Shown in pieces: positions 8,503 to 17,761 of a stretch of DNA of 64,000 nucleotides; the first letter of the stretch is position 1, and every line of letters begins with the position of its first letter. Source of the DNA: an uncultured Eubacteriales bacterium (lineage in GTDB: Bacteria; Bacillota; Clostridia; Oscillospirales; Acutalibacteraceae); assembly GCA_934725425.1 (NCBI GenBank), contig CAKVAX010000002.1, forward strand, positions 62,001-126,000, read 5' to 3'. Both the position numbers and the translations under genes were made by a program. The notes below the pieces were generated by a model. The model did not search any database. It was not told where the DNA came from and worked only from the letters and a program-made list of their open reading frames with translations.

Positions 8503-9054
8503 TCACATTATATCATCTTTTAAAATAGAGTAAATGTATACATCTGATACACCACCATTAAAGGGATAAAATTGCCTTAAAATACCTTCACATTTCATAC
8601 CGCATTTTTGCATGACTCGTCCTGAGGCAAGATTTCTCACATCGTGATAAGCTTCAATTCTGTTAAGACCTACTTCTTCAAAGAGAAATCTGATAATTTC
8701 TTTAAGTGCTTCAGTAGCAATCCCTTTATTCCACCACTTTTCGCCAATACAATATCCGACTTCAATTTTAGAAACATTTTCGTCGAGCTTTTTAGCTCCG
8801 ATTGAACCTATAACTTTATTTTCATTTTTAAGTTCTATCGCCCAATCAAAAGTTTTTCCGCTCTTATAACTTTCAATTAAGCCACGCAGATAATCTTCGG
8901 TAGCATTAATATCGCTGTGGGTTTGCCATGTCATGTATTTTGTTACCGTATCACTTGATGCGTAGTTTTCAAACACCGCTTGGGCATCGGTAATTTTAAA
9001 TGGTCTTAAAATTAAACGGTTTGTTTCAAGCTTTATAGTGCCTTTATAATTCAT
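8503..9054 (-). CDS. GNAT N-acetyltransferase, RimJ/RimL type
   Basis: 183 residues, the normal length for the family. It opens with LETNRLILRPFKITDAQAVF, the usual first strand and helix of RimJ/RimL-like acetyltransferases. It then shows VGYCIGEKWWNKGIATEAL, the acetyl-CoA pyrophosphate-binding motif, and NLASGRVMQKCGMKCEG near the C-terminus. It likely transfers acetyl from acetyl-CoA to an amino group, in known relatives the N-terminus of ribosomal proteins or a small molecule; the substrate here is not known. GGGG lies just upstream of the ATG. It is preceded by the DUF4097-like gene with 23 bases between them. Confidence 0.8.
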   Translation of the reverse strand: MNYKGTIKLETNRLILRPFKITDAQAVFENYASSDTVTKYMTWQTHSDINATEDYLRGLIESYKSGKTFDWAIELKNENKVIGSIGAKKLDENVSKIEVGYCIGEKWWNKGIATEALKEIIRFLFEEVGLNRIEAYHDVRNLASGRVMQKCGMKCEGILRQFYPFNGGVSDVYIYSILKDDIM

Positions 9055-9077
9055 ATCATCAACCCCAAAAAATTAAA

Positions 9078-9866
9078 TTATCTTTTAAAATCGATCGTAA
9101 TATTTCCGGTTACTACCTTAGCAACTATTGAATTAGCATTAACTTGATTAGATGATTTAGCTAGTTTATCAAATTGCTTACCGTTAATTATAATTGAGCC
9201 AACTGTAGCGGACGCATTATATGAGTAATCAGCAATATCTCCATTGCAATATATTTCAATGTTACCGGATGTCGTTTCTGCGTTTACTGTTGTGGGTGTT
9301 TCGCTATTATTTTTAATATTAATATTTCCGGATTTGTTATGGGCGGATATCTCGTCGCAATCGCTTATTGCAGCATTTATATTACCGGAATTAAGATTTA
9401 TTTTAAGTTTTTTTACTCTAGTACCATGAATGTTGATATTGCCGCTGGATACATCAATGAAGATATTTTCAAATGAACTGTTTTTAGGGTAGTAAATATT
9501 TATGTATACTTTTTCAGAATTTGACAATCTAAAATTTGAATTATTGCTGTGTGTTTGTATTTCTAATTGCCCGTTTTCTACTGACCATTTAGGCTCATCA
9601 AAATAATCGGGCTCACAAATTTCTAATCCATAATAATCGGAGGGGACAAAGTTGATATTATCACTTGGAGATATTATTTTTACGAGTTTAAATTCTTTTA
9701 AATCTTTTTCATTAACAAATACTTTCGAAGCGCTTTTTGGAGTAGGAGAATAAGTATTATTAATGAAATTATTCATACGAAGCACGCCCATTATGCCAAG
9801 TATAACTAAGCACCCTGCAACAAATGTAATGGCAAATTTCCACCAATTTTTTCTTGTAAGTAACAT
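9078..9866 (-). CDS. Membrane-anchored DUF4097-like beta-repeat protein
   Basis: 262 residues, ATG preceded by AAGGTGAA. A single N-terminal transmembrane segment (about residues 11-29) anchors an external domain. Residues about 130-262 consist of short repeating beta units such as VSSGNINIHG, LNSGNINAAIS, NKSGNINIKN and TTSGNIEIYC, the pattern of the DUF4097 adhesin-like beta-roll. Proteins of this kind often sit beside envelope-stress regulators, but none is visible here. Probably co-transcribed with the GNAT gene downstream. Function is not known beyond a cell-surface location. Confidence 0.65.
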   Translation of the reverse strand: MLLTRKNWWKFAITFVAGCLVILGIMGVLRMNNFINNTYSPTPKSASKVFVNEKDLKEFKLVKIISPSDNINFVPSDYYGLEICEPDYFDEPKWSVENGQLEIQTHSNNSNFRLSNSEKVYINIYYPKNSSFENIFIDVSSGNINIHGTRVKKLKINLNSGNINAAISDCDEISAHNKSGNINIKNNSETPTTVNAETTSGNIEIYCNGDIADYSYNASATVGSIIINGKQFDKLAKSSNQVNANSIVAKVVTGNITIDFKR

Positions 9867-9916
9867 TTTTATTCACCTTATGTTTTTATATTATTATGTA
9901 AATTGTAACATATAAA

Positions 9917-9957
9917 AAATAAAAAATCTACCATCATTTAATAATGATGGTAGATTG
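9917..9957 (-). terminator. Terminator of the AAA+ gene at 9971
   Basis: AATCTACCATCATT and AATGATGGTAGATT form a 14-bp perfect stem; on the minus strand it is followed by ATTTTTTATTTTTT. It ends transcription 14 bases after the stop codon. Confidence 0.85.
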
Positions 9958-9970
9958 AAATTACTATTTA

Positions 9971-11728
9971 TTAATCACATTTTTTGACTTCGAAATCATC
10001 TGTATCTTCATTGTAGGTAGCATGTACTTTGTGAACACTGTTTTTAAGTGATTTTTCATTAATGTCTCTGTAACCTACTAATTTACCGCGAAGATGTACT
10101 AAGTAGTCATTTAATCCACGAGCGCCTTTATTTCTGGCTTCAGCAGCTTCAGAAATTTTTCTTACAAGGTTTTCATCAGCGTCAAGGTCTAAGTTATAAG
10201 ATTTTACATATTCTTTTAGACTATTAACCATAGGAGCTAACATGCTCATATAATCTTCAACTGTAAAATATTTAAATTCAACAACATCAAATCTGTTTAC
10301 AAGAGATTTATCACGTTGAATATGAGTTCTTGATGCGCTTTTTACTTCACCTAGATCTTCTTTTGGAAGTCCCCAACATTCTCTGGCTTCGTTGGTTATA
10401 CAGATAAATACTGTTCTCGAAACATCAACATAATCATAATCTACTCCGGATCTTACCAATAATTTTCCTGTGTCTCTTGCATCACGTAAGCGTTCCAAAA
10501 TAGTGTCATCAGTATCAATCTTATGCATCTTGTCGATTTCGTCCAATACTACTATTACTTTGTTGTTTAATTTTAATTGACGGATAAGTTCTGATTTTTC
10601 GTTGAATATCTGGTCAGCAGGAGAAAGATTAGAAGAATTATTTGTGGTAACATTAGAGCTTGTAACAGATGTGGAAGTTATAAACTGCCATGGTTGCATA
10701 TCCTTGTGGTACAATGCTTTGGATAAAGCACGTGCAGCATAAGTTTTACCCACGCCTGAGTCTCCCATGAAGGTCATTGTACAAGCTGATGTGCACGGAA
10801 TTTTGGTTTTGTCACTCTCGTTCCATTTATCTGCCATACCGCTTATGATATCAGAAATTCTGTCTATAGCTTCGTTTTGGCACAGTATTTTTTCTTTCAA
10901 GCATTTATCGATAATTCTTTTAAGTTCAACAGGATTTTGATTAAGTTGGAAACGGTTATATATGTATCTGTTGCATATTTTTTTGAACTGATAATCTATA
11001 AATCCTATTCCGTCTTTAATGAAAGCTCTGCTTGTGCTGCTGCACATAGACAATCCTATTAAAACCATAGAGAATACAATTATGTTGCCATTTTTCGATA
11101 ATCCGTTTATGAGTTTGAAATAGTCTAACTGACTGTACATAGATAAATCTTTCATAAATTTAGAAACTAGGCTTTTGCTGAAATCGTCTCCAAGAGCGTT
11201 GTTTACATTATCGGTGAATTCTATCATTTTGAAAAGACTACCGTATGATGGGTCGTCTACTTGTGTAATTGATATGTTATTGCATTTCAATACATATTTG
11301 GAATATAGTATAGCAATTTTATATTTAGCGGAAAATACAAGAAGGCTCTTCTCCTGAGATTTTTGACTTCTATCGCTATAATCGTAATAATATGAACCCG
11401 AAATATTCTTTTTGCTTATATCATCAAATGTATTTTTTAAATCTTCAAAACGTAATTCTTTTGTGTATTGGTCATCATCATCTGAGCTTTTAGATTTTTT
11501 AATTGCTTCGTTCAAATCTTTTATTACGATGTCCACTCCATCTTTGAATTCCTTATCATTAAATGCATCTTCAAATTTTGGGATATTATCTATAGAAGAT
11601 TTTGAAAGAGAGAATGCAGAAGCTTTAGGAGCTAAATCTAAATTTTTGTCCAGTACGGAACCCATTCCGGACCCAAGGGATAAAATTGCCAAACTTAAAG
11701 CGGATAATTTTTTTGCTTTTGAATTCAT
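9971..11728 (-). CDS. Membrane-inserted ClpB/torsin-like AAA+ ATPase
   Basis: 585 residues, ATG with GGAG upstream. A signal-like hydrophobic segment (about residues 8-24) is followed by roughly 190 residues of helical sequence and a second hydrophobic segment (about 215-232, VFSMVLIGLSMCSSTS). The C-terminal half is an AAA+ domain of the Clp/torsin clade: Walker A GDSGVGKT (about 320), Walker B VIVVLDEIDKMH (about 394), sensor 1 FICITNEA, and a C-terminal small domain with AAEARNKGARGLNDYL. Two membrane passes would place the ATPase in the cytoplasm and the first 190 residues outside. It resembles in plan the protein at 24636. A good promoter and a terminator make it a single-gene transcript. 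Substrate unknown. Confidence 0.7.
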   Translation of the reverse strand: MNSKAKKLSALSLAILSLGSGMGSVLDKNLDLAPKASAFSLSKSSIDNIPKFEDAFNDKEFKDGVDIVIKDLNEAIKKSKSSDDDDQYTKELRFEDLKNTFDDISKKNISGSYYYDYSDRSQKSQEKSLLVFSAKYKIAILYSKYVLKCNNISITQVDDPSYGSLFKMIEFTDNVNNALGDDFSKSLVSKFMKDLSMYSQLDYFKLINGLSKNGNIIVFSMVLIGLSMCSSTSRAFIKDGIGFIDYQFKKICNRYIYNRFQLNQNPVELKRIIDKCLKEKILCQNEAIDRISDIISGMADKWNESDKTKIPCTSACTMTFMGDSGVGKTYAARALSKALYHKDMQPWQFITSTSVTSSNVTTNNSSNLSPADQIFNEKSELIRQLKLNNKVIVVLDEIDKMHKIDTDDTILERLRDARDTGKLLVRSGVDYDYVDVSRTVFICITNEARECWGLPKEDLGEVKSASRTHIQRDKSLVNRFDVVEFKYFTVEDYMSMLAPMVNSLKEYVKSYNLDLDADENLVRKISEAAEARNKGARGLNDYLVHLRGKLVGYRDINEKSLKNSVHKVHATYNEDTDDFEVKKCD

Positions 11729-11760
11729 ATATCTTTTCTCCTTTTTAACTTTGTGGTTTA

Positions 11761-11789
11761 ATTATACCACTTTTAAATCAAGATGTAAA
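11761..11789 (-). promoter_or_regulatory. Sigma-A promoter of the AAA+ gene
   Basis: On the minus strand TTTACA (11789-11784) and TATAAT (11766-11761) with a 17-base spacer, 32 bases upstream of the start codon. Confidence 0.75.
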
Positions 11790-11806
11790 GAGAAAATATT
11801 AGAGAT

Positions 11807-12445
11807 TTAATCTTTTTTTAAAAAATATTCGTGTGAATACCTGTACTTGCCTTCCTTTTCTACGTTTCCATATCGGATAATAAGCGCTCCATAGAGCGAA
11901 TTGCTTACTTTTTTATAATTTTTTATATCACTAAACAGAGAATATTTTTCGATAAAATCTTTTAAAGCTCTACTGGAATTTATTGTTTTTTTGTTTAAAT
12001 ACATTAAATTGAGTTCTGACCCCAAGTTCTGCTTGCTTTTTACAAGGTCTGTGTATAGGTAATTATATAAAATATCTAAATTTTCTTTATCCAAAAATAT
12101 TGTTTGTATGCGAGGATATAAAGAAGTTTTTATGATATAGCATTTTTTCACAGGTATGTTATAAAATGGTATTTTAGAAATAGATGGAGAAATATTTTTG
12201 TTTGTGTATTTGGGATTTAAATCCTGAAAGTCAAAATATTGCATTATGGTAGTCGTTGCTTCCGAAGTGGTAATCTCGAGCTCTTTTGTATACATATCTA
12301 TGGTTTTTTCTGAATGGTTTTTAAAAGAAGGGGCGGGGGCACTCGGTGATTTACTTTTGTTACGAAAATGAATTGCAAAGGGAATGGTTGCGGCTAATGT
12401 TATTGCACCGGTTGCAATGGCAGCAATTATGAGGTCTTTTCTCAT
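11807..12445 (-). CDS. Membrane-anchored protein of unknown function
   Basis: 212 residues from the ATG at 12445; an upstream TTG at 12466 has no better ribosome binding site. MRKDLIIAAIATGAITLAAT starts a single N-terminal transmembrane helix, followed by a proline/serine-rich linker (about 30-45) and an external domain rich in Lys, Tyr and Leu with YPRIQTIFLDKENLDILYNY. No family is recognised. It lies between the AAA+ gene and the M23 peptidase gene on the same strand, but each seems to have its own signals. Confidence 0.5.
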   Translation of the reverse strand: MRKDLIIAAIATGAITLAATIPFAIHFRNKSKSPSAPAPSFKNHSEKTIDMYTKELEITTSEATTTIMQYFDFQDLNPKYTNKNISPSISKIPFYNIPVKKCYIIKTSLYPRIQTIFLDKENLDILYNYLYTDLVKSKQNLGSELNLMYLNKKTINSSRALKDFIEKYSLFSDIKNYKKVSNSLYGALIIRYGNVEKEGKYRYSHEYFLKKD

Positions 12446-12514
12446 TATAATCAACTCACTGTTCAATTAAATTTGTTTATTTTGATTATATTTATTTATT
12501 ATATTTATTTCAAT

Positions 12515-12553
12515 AATTTATAAAAATAAAAGAGCCCCAATAAGGACTCTTAA
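12515..12553 (-). terminator. Terminator of the M23 peptidase gene
   Basis: On the minus strand AAGAGTCC and GGGGCTCTT form a stem that begins at the stop codon and is followed by TTATTTTTAT. Confidence 0.75.
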
Positions 12554-13890
12554 TGTACGTATTTCTGAGGGTTTTGAGCTTCTTTGTTTATTCTTACTTC
12601 AAAATGTAAATGATTCCCCGAGGAATCGCCGGTAGATCCGACGGTGGCAATTTTTTCGCCTTTTCTTACTTTTGAATTTTGCGATACACATATGCTTAGA
12701 CAATGCGCATACAAAGTTTCTTTTCCGTCCGAATGCTTAATAATTACACAATTTCCATATCCTTTATTGCTATGTGTAACACACTCAACCGTGCCGTCAT
12801 CAGCAGCGACAATATCTTTTCCTCCTACGCCCGAAGAAGATATATCAATTCCTTTATGCATTCTTCCGCTTCTCATACCAAATCCGCTGGTTATATTTTT
12901 TGTAAAGGGAACAGGCCATATTAAACCCGGTTCTTCTTGTTTTGTTCCTTGGAGAATTTGTTCCGAAATAGGTTCTTCGGTCGTTTCGGATTTAATTTCT
13001 GCTTTTTGAATTTCACCGTTCTCTGTTACAAAATTTTTAACGAGTACATAAGCCTTTCCGTCTTTGCCTTCTCTTACAGTTTCTCTGTAATTTTTGTATT
13101 TAGAAGCATCTTCTAAAATCTCGGTTTCAAAAGGCAAGATTTTTTCTTCTGTGTCAAATCTAAATATTGTAAAATTTAAAAGCTTTGTGGTTTTTTTGAA
13201 AGTAAGTGTTTCGCCGGTGAATATCAAATTATCTTCATTGTTTGTGGCTTCGATAACTTCTTTCGGAGTTAAGTTTAACTCTTGAGAAATAGATTCAATC
13301 GTATCCGTATCTTTAACAGTATATTCAAAATATTCGGTTTTATTACCTCTCAAAATTTTAGAAATATCTGAAATATTTTTGAATTCTTCGTGCGAAAATA
13401 TACCTTTCTTTAATTCGATGTTTTCGCAAAAATCCACTTCAAAATCTTGATATAAGTGTTTTTTCTCTTGCTTTAATGTCTCCAGTAACTTTTCTATCTC
13501 AGTTTCATCATTTCCCACAGTAATTAACTTTCCGTCAACATAAATCCCGTATCCCTCGGTGATTATTTCGTTTGATTTTTCCATTAATTTTTCCTTTAAC
13601 TCTGTTGGGGATGCAGAACATTTGCGCTTTACTATAGGAGTGAGTTTCATTTTAGGAGTAACATTTTCTGTGCTTTCTTTTTTTTCTGCCGGGATCTGTT
13701 CCGAAATCATTTTGTTAGCTTCTTCAAGGATTTTTTCATTTGTCACTGCTGCAATTTGTTTTCCGTTATATTCCAGAGCGAGCCCGTAATTCTGTCCGTT
13801 CCAATACATTATTGTTAACCCGAATAACACCGCAGAAGAAACAGGCGCGACACTTCTTCTCAATATGTTTAAAATTCGTTTTTTTATCAT
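12550..13890 (-). CDS. Secreted M23 metalloendopeptidase with LysM and G5-like domains
   Basis: 446 residues. A membrane segment near residues 10-30 exports the protein. Residues about 40-180 resemble the stalk of clostridial wall hydrolases (ITNEKIL-type repeats). A LysM-like module follows (EYTVKDTDTIESISQEL, about 186-235) for peptidoglycan binding, then a G5-like strand region (about 255-300, TVREGKDGKAYV). The C-terminus is an M23 zinc peptidase: MHKGIDIS (metal His and Asp), LYAHCLS and GNHLHFEV (catalytic and metal His). It probably cuts peptide cross-links in peptidoglycan during growth or sporulation. The ribosome binding site is unusual (see 13897-13930). Confidence 0.85.
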   Translation of the reverse strand: MIKKRILNILRRSVAPVSSAVLFGLTIMYWNGQNYGLALEYNGKQIAAVTNEKILEEANKMISEQIPAEKKESTENVTPKMKLTPIVKRKCSASPTELKEKLMEKSNEIITEGYGIYVDGKLITVGNDETEIEKLLETLKQEKKHLYQDFEVDFCENIELKKGIFSHEEFKNISDISKILRGNKTEYFEYTVKDTDTIESISQELNLTPKEVIEATNNEDNLIFTGETLTFKKTTKLLNFTIFRFDTEEKILPFETEILEDASKYKNYRETVREGKDGKAYVLVKNFVTENGEIQKAEIKSETTEEPISEQILQGTKQEEPGLIWPVPFTKNITSGFGMRSGRMHKGIDISSSGVGGKDIVAADDGTVECVTHSNKGYGNCVIIKHSDGKETLYAHCLSICVSQNSKVRKGEKIATVGSTGDSSGNHLHFEVRINKEAQNPQKYVH

Positions 13891-13896
13891 TGATTT

Positions 13897-13930
13897 AAAT
13901 CCCGAATCTTTTCGAGATTTTGTTCCCCCT
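13897..13930 (-). promoter_or_regulatory. Shine-Dalgarno set off from its start codon by a hairpin
   Basis: On the minus strand AGGGGGAA (13930-13923) is 34 bases from the ATG of the M23 gene, too far to work directly. Between them AAATCTCGA and TCGGGATTT (13920-13912 and 13905-13897) form a 9-bp stem with a 6-base loop. Folding removes 24 bases and leaves an effective spacing of about 10. No other good ribosome binding site is present. Confidence 0.5.
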
Positions 13931-14126
13931 AGTATTTTTTAATTAAAACTTGTAAAGAATATTACAAATTATTGTACCAAATGGTTACTTTATAATTTGA
14001 TTTTCTTAATTGATTATAACAAAAAATTACAACAAAGCAACAATTTGGAATCAATTTTGTATAAATATATATATTAAATTTTAAAATCAAGGTTAATATA
14101 TAAAAATGTACTATAAAATGTGGCAG
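13931..14126. other. Divergent intergenic region upstream of aspS
   Basis: AT-rich stretch between the M23 gene leader and the aspS promoter. I looked for a T-box (TGGNACC motif, specifier hairpin) and found none. Promoter-like A/T boxes for the minus-strand gene are probably here but none is convincing. Confidence 0.4.
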
Positions 14127-14155
14127 TTGAAGATGAATCTAAAGAATGATATAAT
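14127..14155 (+). promoter_or_regulatory. Sigma-A promoter of the aspS-gatCAB operon
   Basis: TTGAAG at 14127-14132 and TATAAT at 14150-14155 with a 17-base spacer, 47 bases upstream of the aspS start. Confidence 0.75.
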
Positions 14156-14202
14156 AGCGGGTAGTTGTAAAATTTAGTAAACTATGGAAAGGAATAAATC
14201 AT

Positions 14203-15954
14203 ATGATTCGTGAAAATGAATATCGCAGCCAGTACTGCGGAAATGTTACGGAAGAAAATGTCGGAAAGAAAATAAGGGTTGCAGGATGGGTTGAAAATGT
14301 GCGTGACCACGGAGGAATAACTTTTGTTGACCTCAGAGACCATTACGGAAATGTCCAAGTTGTTATTCATGACGACGAAATGATTAAAAATATCTCAAAA
14401 GAAGCCGTAATTTCCGTATACGGCGAAGTTTTAAGACGTTCCGAAGAAAACGTAAATCCAAAACTTAAAACAGGTTTTGTGGAAATAAAGTGTGAAGAAC
14501 TAAATTTGATAAGCAAATCTCGTGAATTGCTTCCTTTTGAAATTACGAGTTCCACCGATACCAAAGAAGAATTGCGTTTAAAATATCGTTTTCTTGATTT
14601 GCGTAATAAGGACTTACATTCAAGAATACAACTTCGCTCGGAAATACTTCACTTTTTAAGAAATAAAATGCACGAAATGGGATTCACCGAAATTCAAACA
14701 CCTATTTTATCGGCCTCATCACCGGAAGGCGCCAGAGATTATCTTATTCCGAGTCGTAAGCATCATGGAAAATTTTATGCCTTACCACAAGCTCCTCAAA
14801 TTTTTAAACAGCTTTTAATGGTTTCGGGATTTGACAGATATTTTCAAATAGCACCTTGCTTCCGTGATGAGGACTCCAGAGCTGACCGTTCTCCCGGAGA
14901 ATTTTATCAGTTGGATTACGAAATGTCTTTTGCAACTCAAGAAGATGTTTTGGCCGTAACTGAAGATGTAATATATGATACTTTTACGAAATTTTCAGAT
15001 AAAAAAGTTTCTACGAAACCTTTCAAACGTATAACCTATGCAGATGCCATGTTGACTTACGGAAGTGATAAGCCCGACCTTAGAAATCCGCTTAAAATAG
15101 TGGATGTCAGTGATGTTTTTGAAGGCTCGGGATTTGCGGCATTCGAAGGAAAAACAGTAAGAGCCATTACTGTTCAAGGATGTTCGTCACAACCACGCAA
15201 ATTTTTCGATAAAATGAATGACTATGCTTTGGAGATAGGAATGAAAGGTCTCGGATATATAAAGGTTACCGAAACCGGAGAATTTACAGGCCCCATAAAT
15301 AAATTTATTCCCGATGAAAAACGAGAAATTTTATCCGAACGTTCTGAAATAAAACCGGGTTGCGTTGTGTATTTTATTGCCGATTCCAAAAAAGAAGCAC
15401 CGAAATTTGCCGGAAAAATTCGTTCGGAACTGGGCAAACGTCTTAACTTGATAGATAACAGCAGATTTGATTTTTGTTTTGTTGTAGACTTCCCGATGTA
15501 CGAGGAGGATGAAGAAACCGGAAATACAATATTTACTCATAATCCTTTTTCAATGCCTCAAGGTGGACTTAATGCTCTTTTAAACGAAAATCCTTTGAAT
15601 ATTCTTGCTTATCAGTATGATTTGGTTTGTAACGGAATAGAGCTTTCTTCGGGAGCGGTTAGAAATCACGATCCGGAAATAATGCTTAAAGCATTTGAAA
15701 TTGCAGGTTACGGAGAAGATACGATAAAAGAAAAATTTGGTGCTCTTTACAACGCATTTAAATTCGGAGCTCCGCCTCACGCAGGTATGGCGCCGGGTGT
15801 AGACAGGATGATAATGCTTTTAACCGATGAAGAAAATATACGAGAAATAATAGCATTTCCGATGAACAGCAACGCTCAAGACGTAATGTTGGGTTCTCCG
15901 AATGAAGTAACAGAACAACAGTTGCGTGAAGTTCATATAAAAATCAGAGATTAG
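14203..15954 (+). CDS. aspS: Aspartyl-tRNA synthetase, probably non-discriminating
   Basis: 583 residues, the usual length of bacterial AspRS with its GAD insertion. An N-terminal OB-fold anticodon-binding domain (RVAGWVENVRDHGGITFVDL) is followed by class II motifs: FRDEDSRADR with GEFYQLDYE (motif 2) and GMAPGVDRMIMLL (motif 3). It charges tRNA with aspartate in the cytoplasm. The genes for GatC, GatA and GatB follow directly in an operon, so this enzyme probably also makes Asp-tRNA(Asn) for amidation. The motif 2 region (SPGEF rather than QPEF) differs from the common bacterial form. AAAGGAAT precedes the ATG. Confidence 0.92.
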   Translation: MIRENEYRSQYCGNVTEENVGKKIRVAGWVENVRDHGGITFVDLRDHYGNVQVVIHDDEMIKNISKEAVISVYGEVLRRSEENVNPKLKTGFVEIKCEELNLISKSRELLPFEITSSTDTKEELRLKYRFLDLRNKDLHSRIQLRSEILHFLRNKMHEMGFTEIQTPILSASSPEGARDYLIPSRKHHGKFYALPQAPQIFKQLLMVSGFDRYFQIAPCFRDEDSRADRSPGEFYQLDYEMSFATQEDVLAVTEDVIYDTFTKFSDKKVSTKPFKRITYADAMLTYGSDKPDLRNPLKIVDVSDVFEGSGFAAFEGKTVRAITVQGCSSQPRKFFDKMNDYALEIGMKGLGYIKVTETGEFTGPINKFIPDEKREILSERSEIKPGCVVYFIADSKKEAPKFAGKIRSELGKRLNLIDNSRFDFCFVVDFPMYEEDEETGNTIFTHNPFSMPQGGLNALLNENPLNILAYQYDLVCNGIELSSGAVRNHDPEIMLKAFEIAGYGEDTIKEKFGALYNAFKFGAPPHAGMAPGVDRMIMLLTDEENIREIIAFPMNSNAQDVMLGSPNEVTEQQLREVHIKIRD

Positions 15955-15966
15955 TAGGTGATGTAA

Positions 15967-16245
15967 GTGATTAGCCGTGACGAAATGTTGAATTTAGCCA
16001 ATCTTTCCAAGCTCTATTTGAGTGAAGACGAGATTGAAGATGCCATGAAAGAAATGGACGGAATGATTGACTTTGCAAATCAGATAAATGAGATGAGCCT
16101 TGATTCTTATGAGACTCCGAATATAAACGGTCTTTCCAATGCTCTCCGAGATGATGAAGTAATAGAATCTTATCCTCAAAATAAAATTTTAGAAAATGTC
16201 GGCGGCGGAAAAGACGGATATTTTTACATTAAAAAATACAATTAA
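15967..16245 (+). CDS. gatC: Asp-tRNA(Asn)/Glu-tRNA(Gln) amidotransferase subunit C
   Basis: 92 residues, GTG start 12 bases after the aspS stop with AGGTGA upstream. Typical GatC sequence: ISRDEMLNLANLSKLYLSED at the N-terminus, a long helix with MDGMIDFANQINE, and LRDDEVIES. GatC is the small belt subunit that wraps and stabilises GatA against GatB. Second gene of the aspS-gatC-gatA-gatB operon. Confidence 0.92.
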   Translation: MISRDEMLNLANLSKLYLSEDEIEDAMKEMDGMIDFANQINEMSLDSYETPNINGLSNALRDDEVIESYPQNKILENVGGGKDGYFYIKKYN

Positions 16246-16291
16246 GTGTACGTAAATTTTCTTTACACGTTTTAGGGAGGCTTGAACATTA

Positions 16292-17761
16292 ATGAACGAT
16301 TCCAAAAGAGGAATAATAAAGCGTATAAAAAATATGCTTTCGAATAAAGAAATTTCCTGTAAAGAATTAACAGAAAAATATTTGAGTGAAATAAAGAAAA
16401 GCAATCTTAATGCTTACGTTACGGTTTGTGAAGATGAAGCTTATAAAAGTTCCGAGAAAGTCGATGAAAAAATAAGTTCAGGTGAAGAAATAGGTTATCT
16501 TGAAGGTGTGCCGATGGCGCTCAAAGACATAATTTCGACAAATGGCATAGAAACCACATGTTGTTCCAAAATACTGTCGGGATATAAGCCGATATTTGAT
16601 GCGACCGTATGGGATAAACTTAAGCAAAAAGGAGCGGTACTGCTCGGAAAACTCAATATGGATGAATTTGCAATGGGTTCTTCTTGCGAAAATTCTTGCA
16701 TAGGAGGGGCTAAAAATCCGCACAATACCAATCATGTTTCAGGTGGAAGTTCGGGTGGTTCAGCTTCTGCAGTAGCGGGAAATATTGCAGCTTATGCTTT
16801 AGGTACCGATACGGGCGGTTCGGTTCGTCAACCGGCGTCGTTTTGCGGAGTTGTAGGACTTAAACCGACATACGGAGCGGTTTCCAGATATGGAGTAATA
16901 GCATATGCTTCGGGATTTGACCAAGTAGGACCGATAGCTCAGACAGCTGAGGATGTGTCATTGGTTTTTGATGCGATTTCGGGTTACGATTTTCATGATT
17001 CGACATCAAATCCAAATGTAAAAATGCAAACTTTTGCCAATATAAACAGTGATATAAAAGGTCTTAAAATAGGAATTCCAAAAGAATATTACGACGGTGT
17101 AGACGAAGAAATAAAGTCATCTATTGAAGAATCTGTTAAGCTTTATGAATCAATGGGTGCAAGTGTTGAATACTTTGATTTTCCTGAAGTCAAATATTCT
17201 TTGCCGGTGTATTATATCTTGGCTTGTGCTGAGGCAACTTCTAATTTGGCTCGATTTGACGGTGTAAGATACGGTTATAGAACCGAGCATTACAAAGACA
17301 TAAATGAAATGATATGCAAAACAAGAAGCGAAGGCTTTGGTCAGGAAGTAAAAAGAAGAATACTTCTCGGAAATTATGTTCTGAGTTCGGGATATTATGA
17401 TGCATATTATAAAAAAGCTCAAAATTTAAGAGCAGTGATAATAAAAGCTTTTGACAGGGCTTTTGAAAAGTATGACGTTCTGATAACTCCGACATCACCC
17501 GTCACGGCTTTTGAATGCAATAAAAAATTCAGCAATCCGCAGGAAATATATCTTGCCGATATATGTACCGTTCCGGTTAATACCGTAGGAATTCCGGGAA
17601 TTTCCGTTCCGTGTGGATTCGATTCAAAAGGTTTGCCGATAGGAATGCAGATTTTAGGACCCAAATTCAGCGAATCAAAACTTTTGAACGTAGCTCACAA
17701 ATATGAAGTATTTACTGGTTACGAAAATAACAAATGTGTAGATATGGGGGTAAGATTATGA
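16292..17761 (+). CDS. gatA: Asp-tRNA(Asn)/Glu-tRNA(Gln) amidotransferase subunit A
   Basis: 489 residues, AGGGAGG upstream of the ATG. It is the glutaminase subunit, releasing ammonia from glutamine for GatB. The amidase signature is intact: catalytic Lys78 in VPMALKDII, Ser153 in GGSSGGSASA and Ser177 in GTDTGGSVRQ. The last four bases overlap the gatB start (ATGA), which suggests translational coupling. Confidence 0.95.
   Translation: MNDSKRGIIKRIKNMLSNKEISCKELTEKYLSEIKKSNLNAYVTVCEDEAYKSSEKVDEKISSGEEIGYLEGVPMALKDIISTNGIETTCCSKILSGYKPIFDATVWDKLKQKGAVLLGKLNMDEFAMGSSCENSCIGGAKNPHNTNHVSGGSSGGSASAVAGNIAAYALGTDTGGSVRQPASFCGVVGLKPTYGAVSRYGVIAYASGFDQVGPIAQTAEDVSLVFDAISGYDFHDSTSNPNVKMQTFANINSDIKGLKIGIPKEYYDGVDEEIKSSIEESVKLYESMGASVEYFDFPEVKYSLPVYYILACAEATSNLARFDGVRYGYRTEHYKDINEMICKTRSEGFGQEVKRRILLGNYVLSSGYYDAYYKKAQNLRAVIIKAFDRAFEKYDVLITPTSPVTAFECNKKFSNPQEIYLADICTVPVNTVGIPGISVPCGFDSKGLPIGMQILGPKFSESKLLNVAHKYEVFTGYENNKCVDMGVRL

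Noticed and set aside
8400..8523. Short plus-strand open stretch ending at 8523
   Set aside because: No start codon with a ribosome binding site and it runs antisense into the GNAT gene; too short to support as a gene or remnant.
13931..14202. Possible T-box riboswitch upstream of aspS
   Set aside because: No TGGNACC antiterminator motif and no terminator hairpin between promoter and start; the leader is only about 40 bases long.
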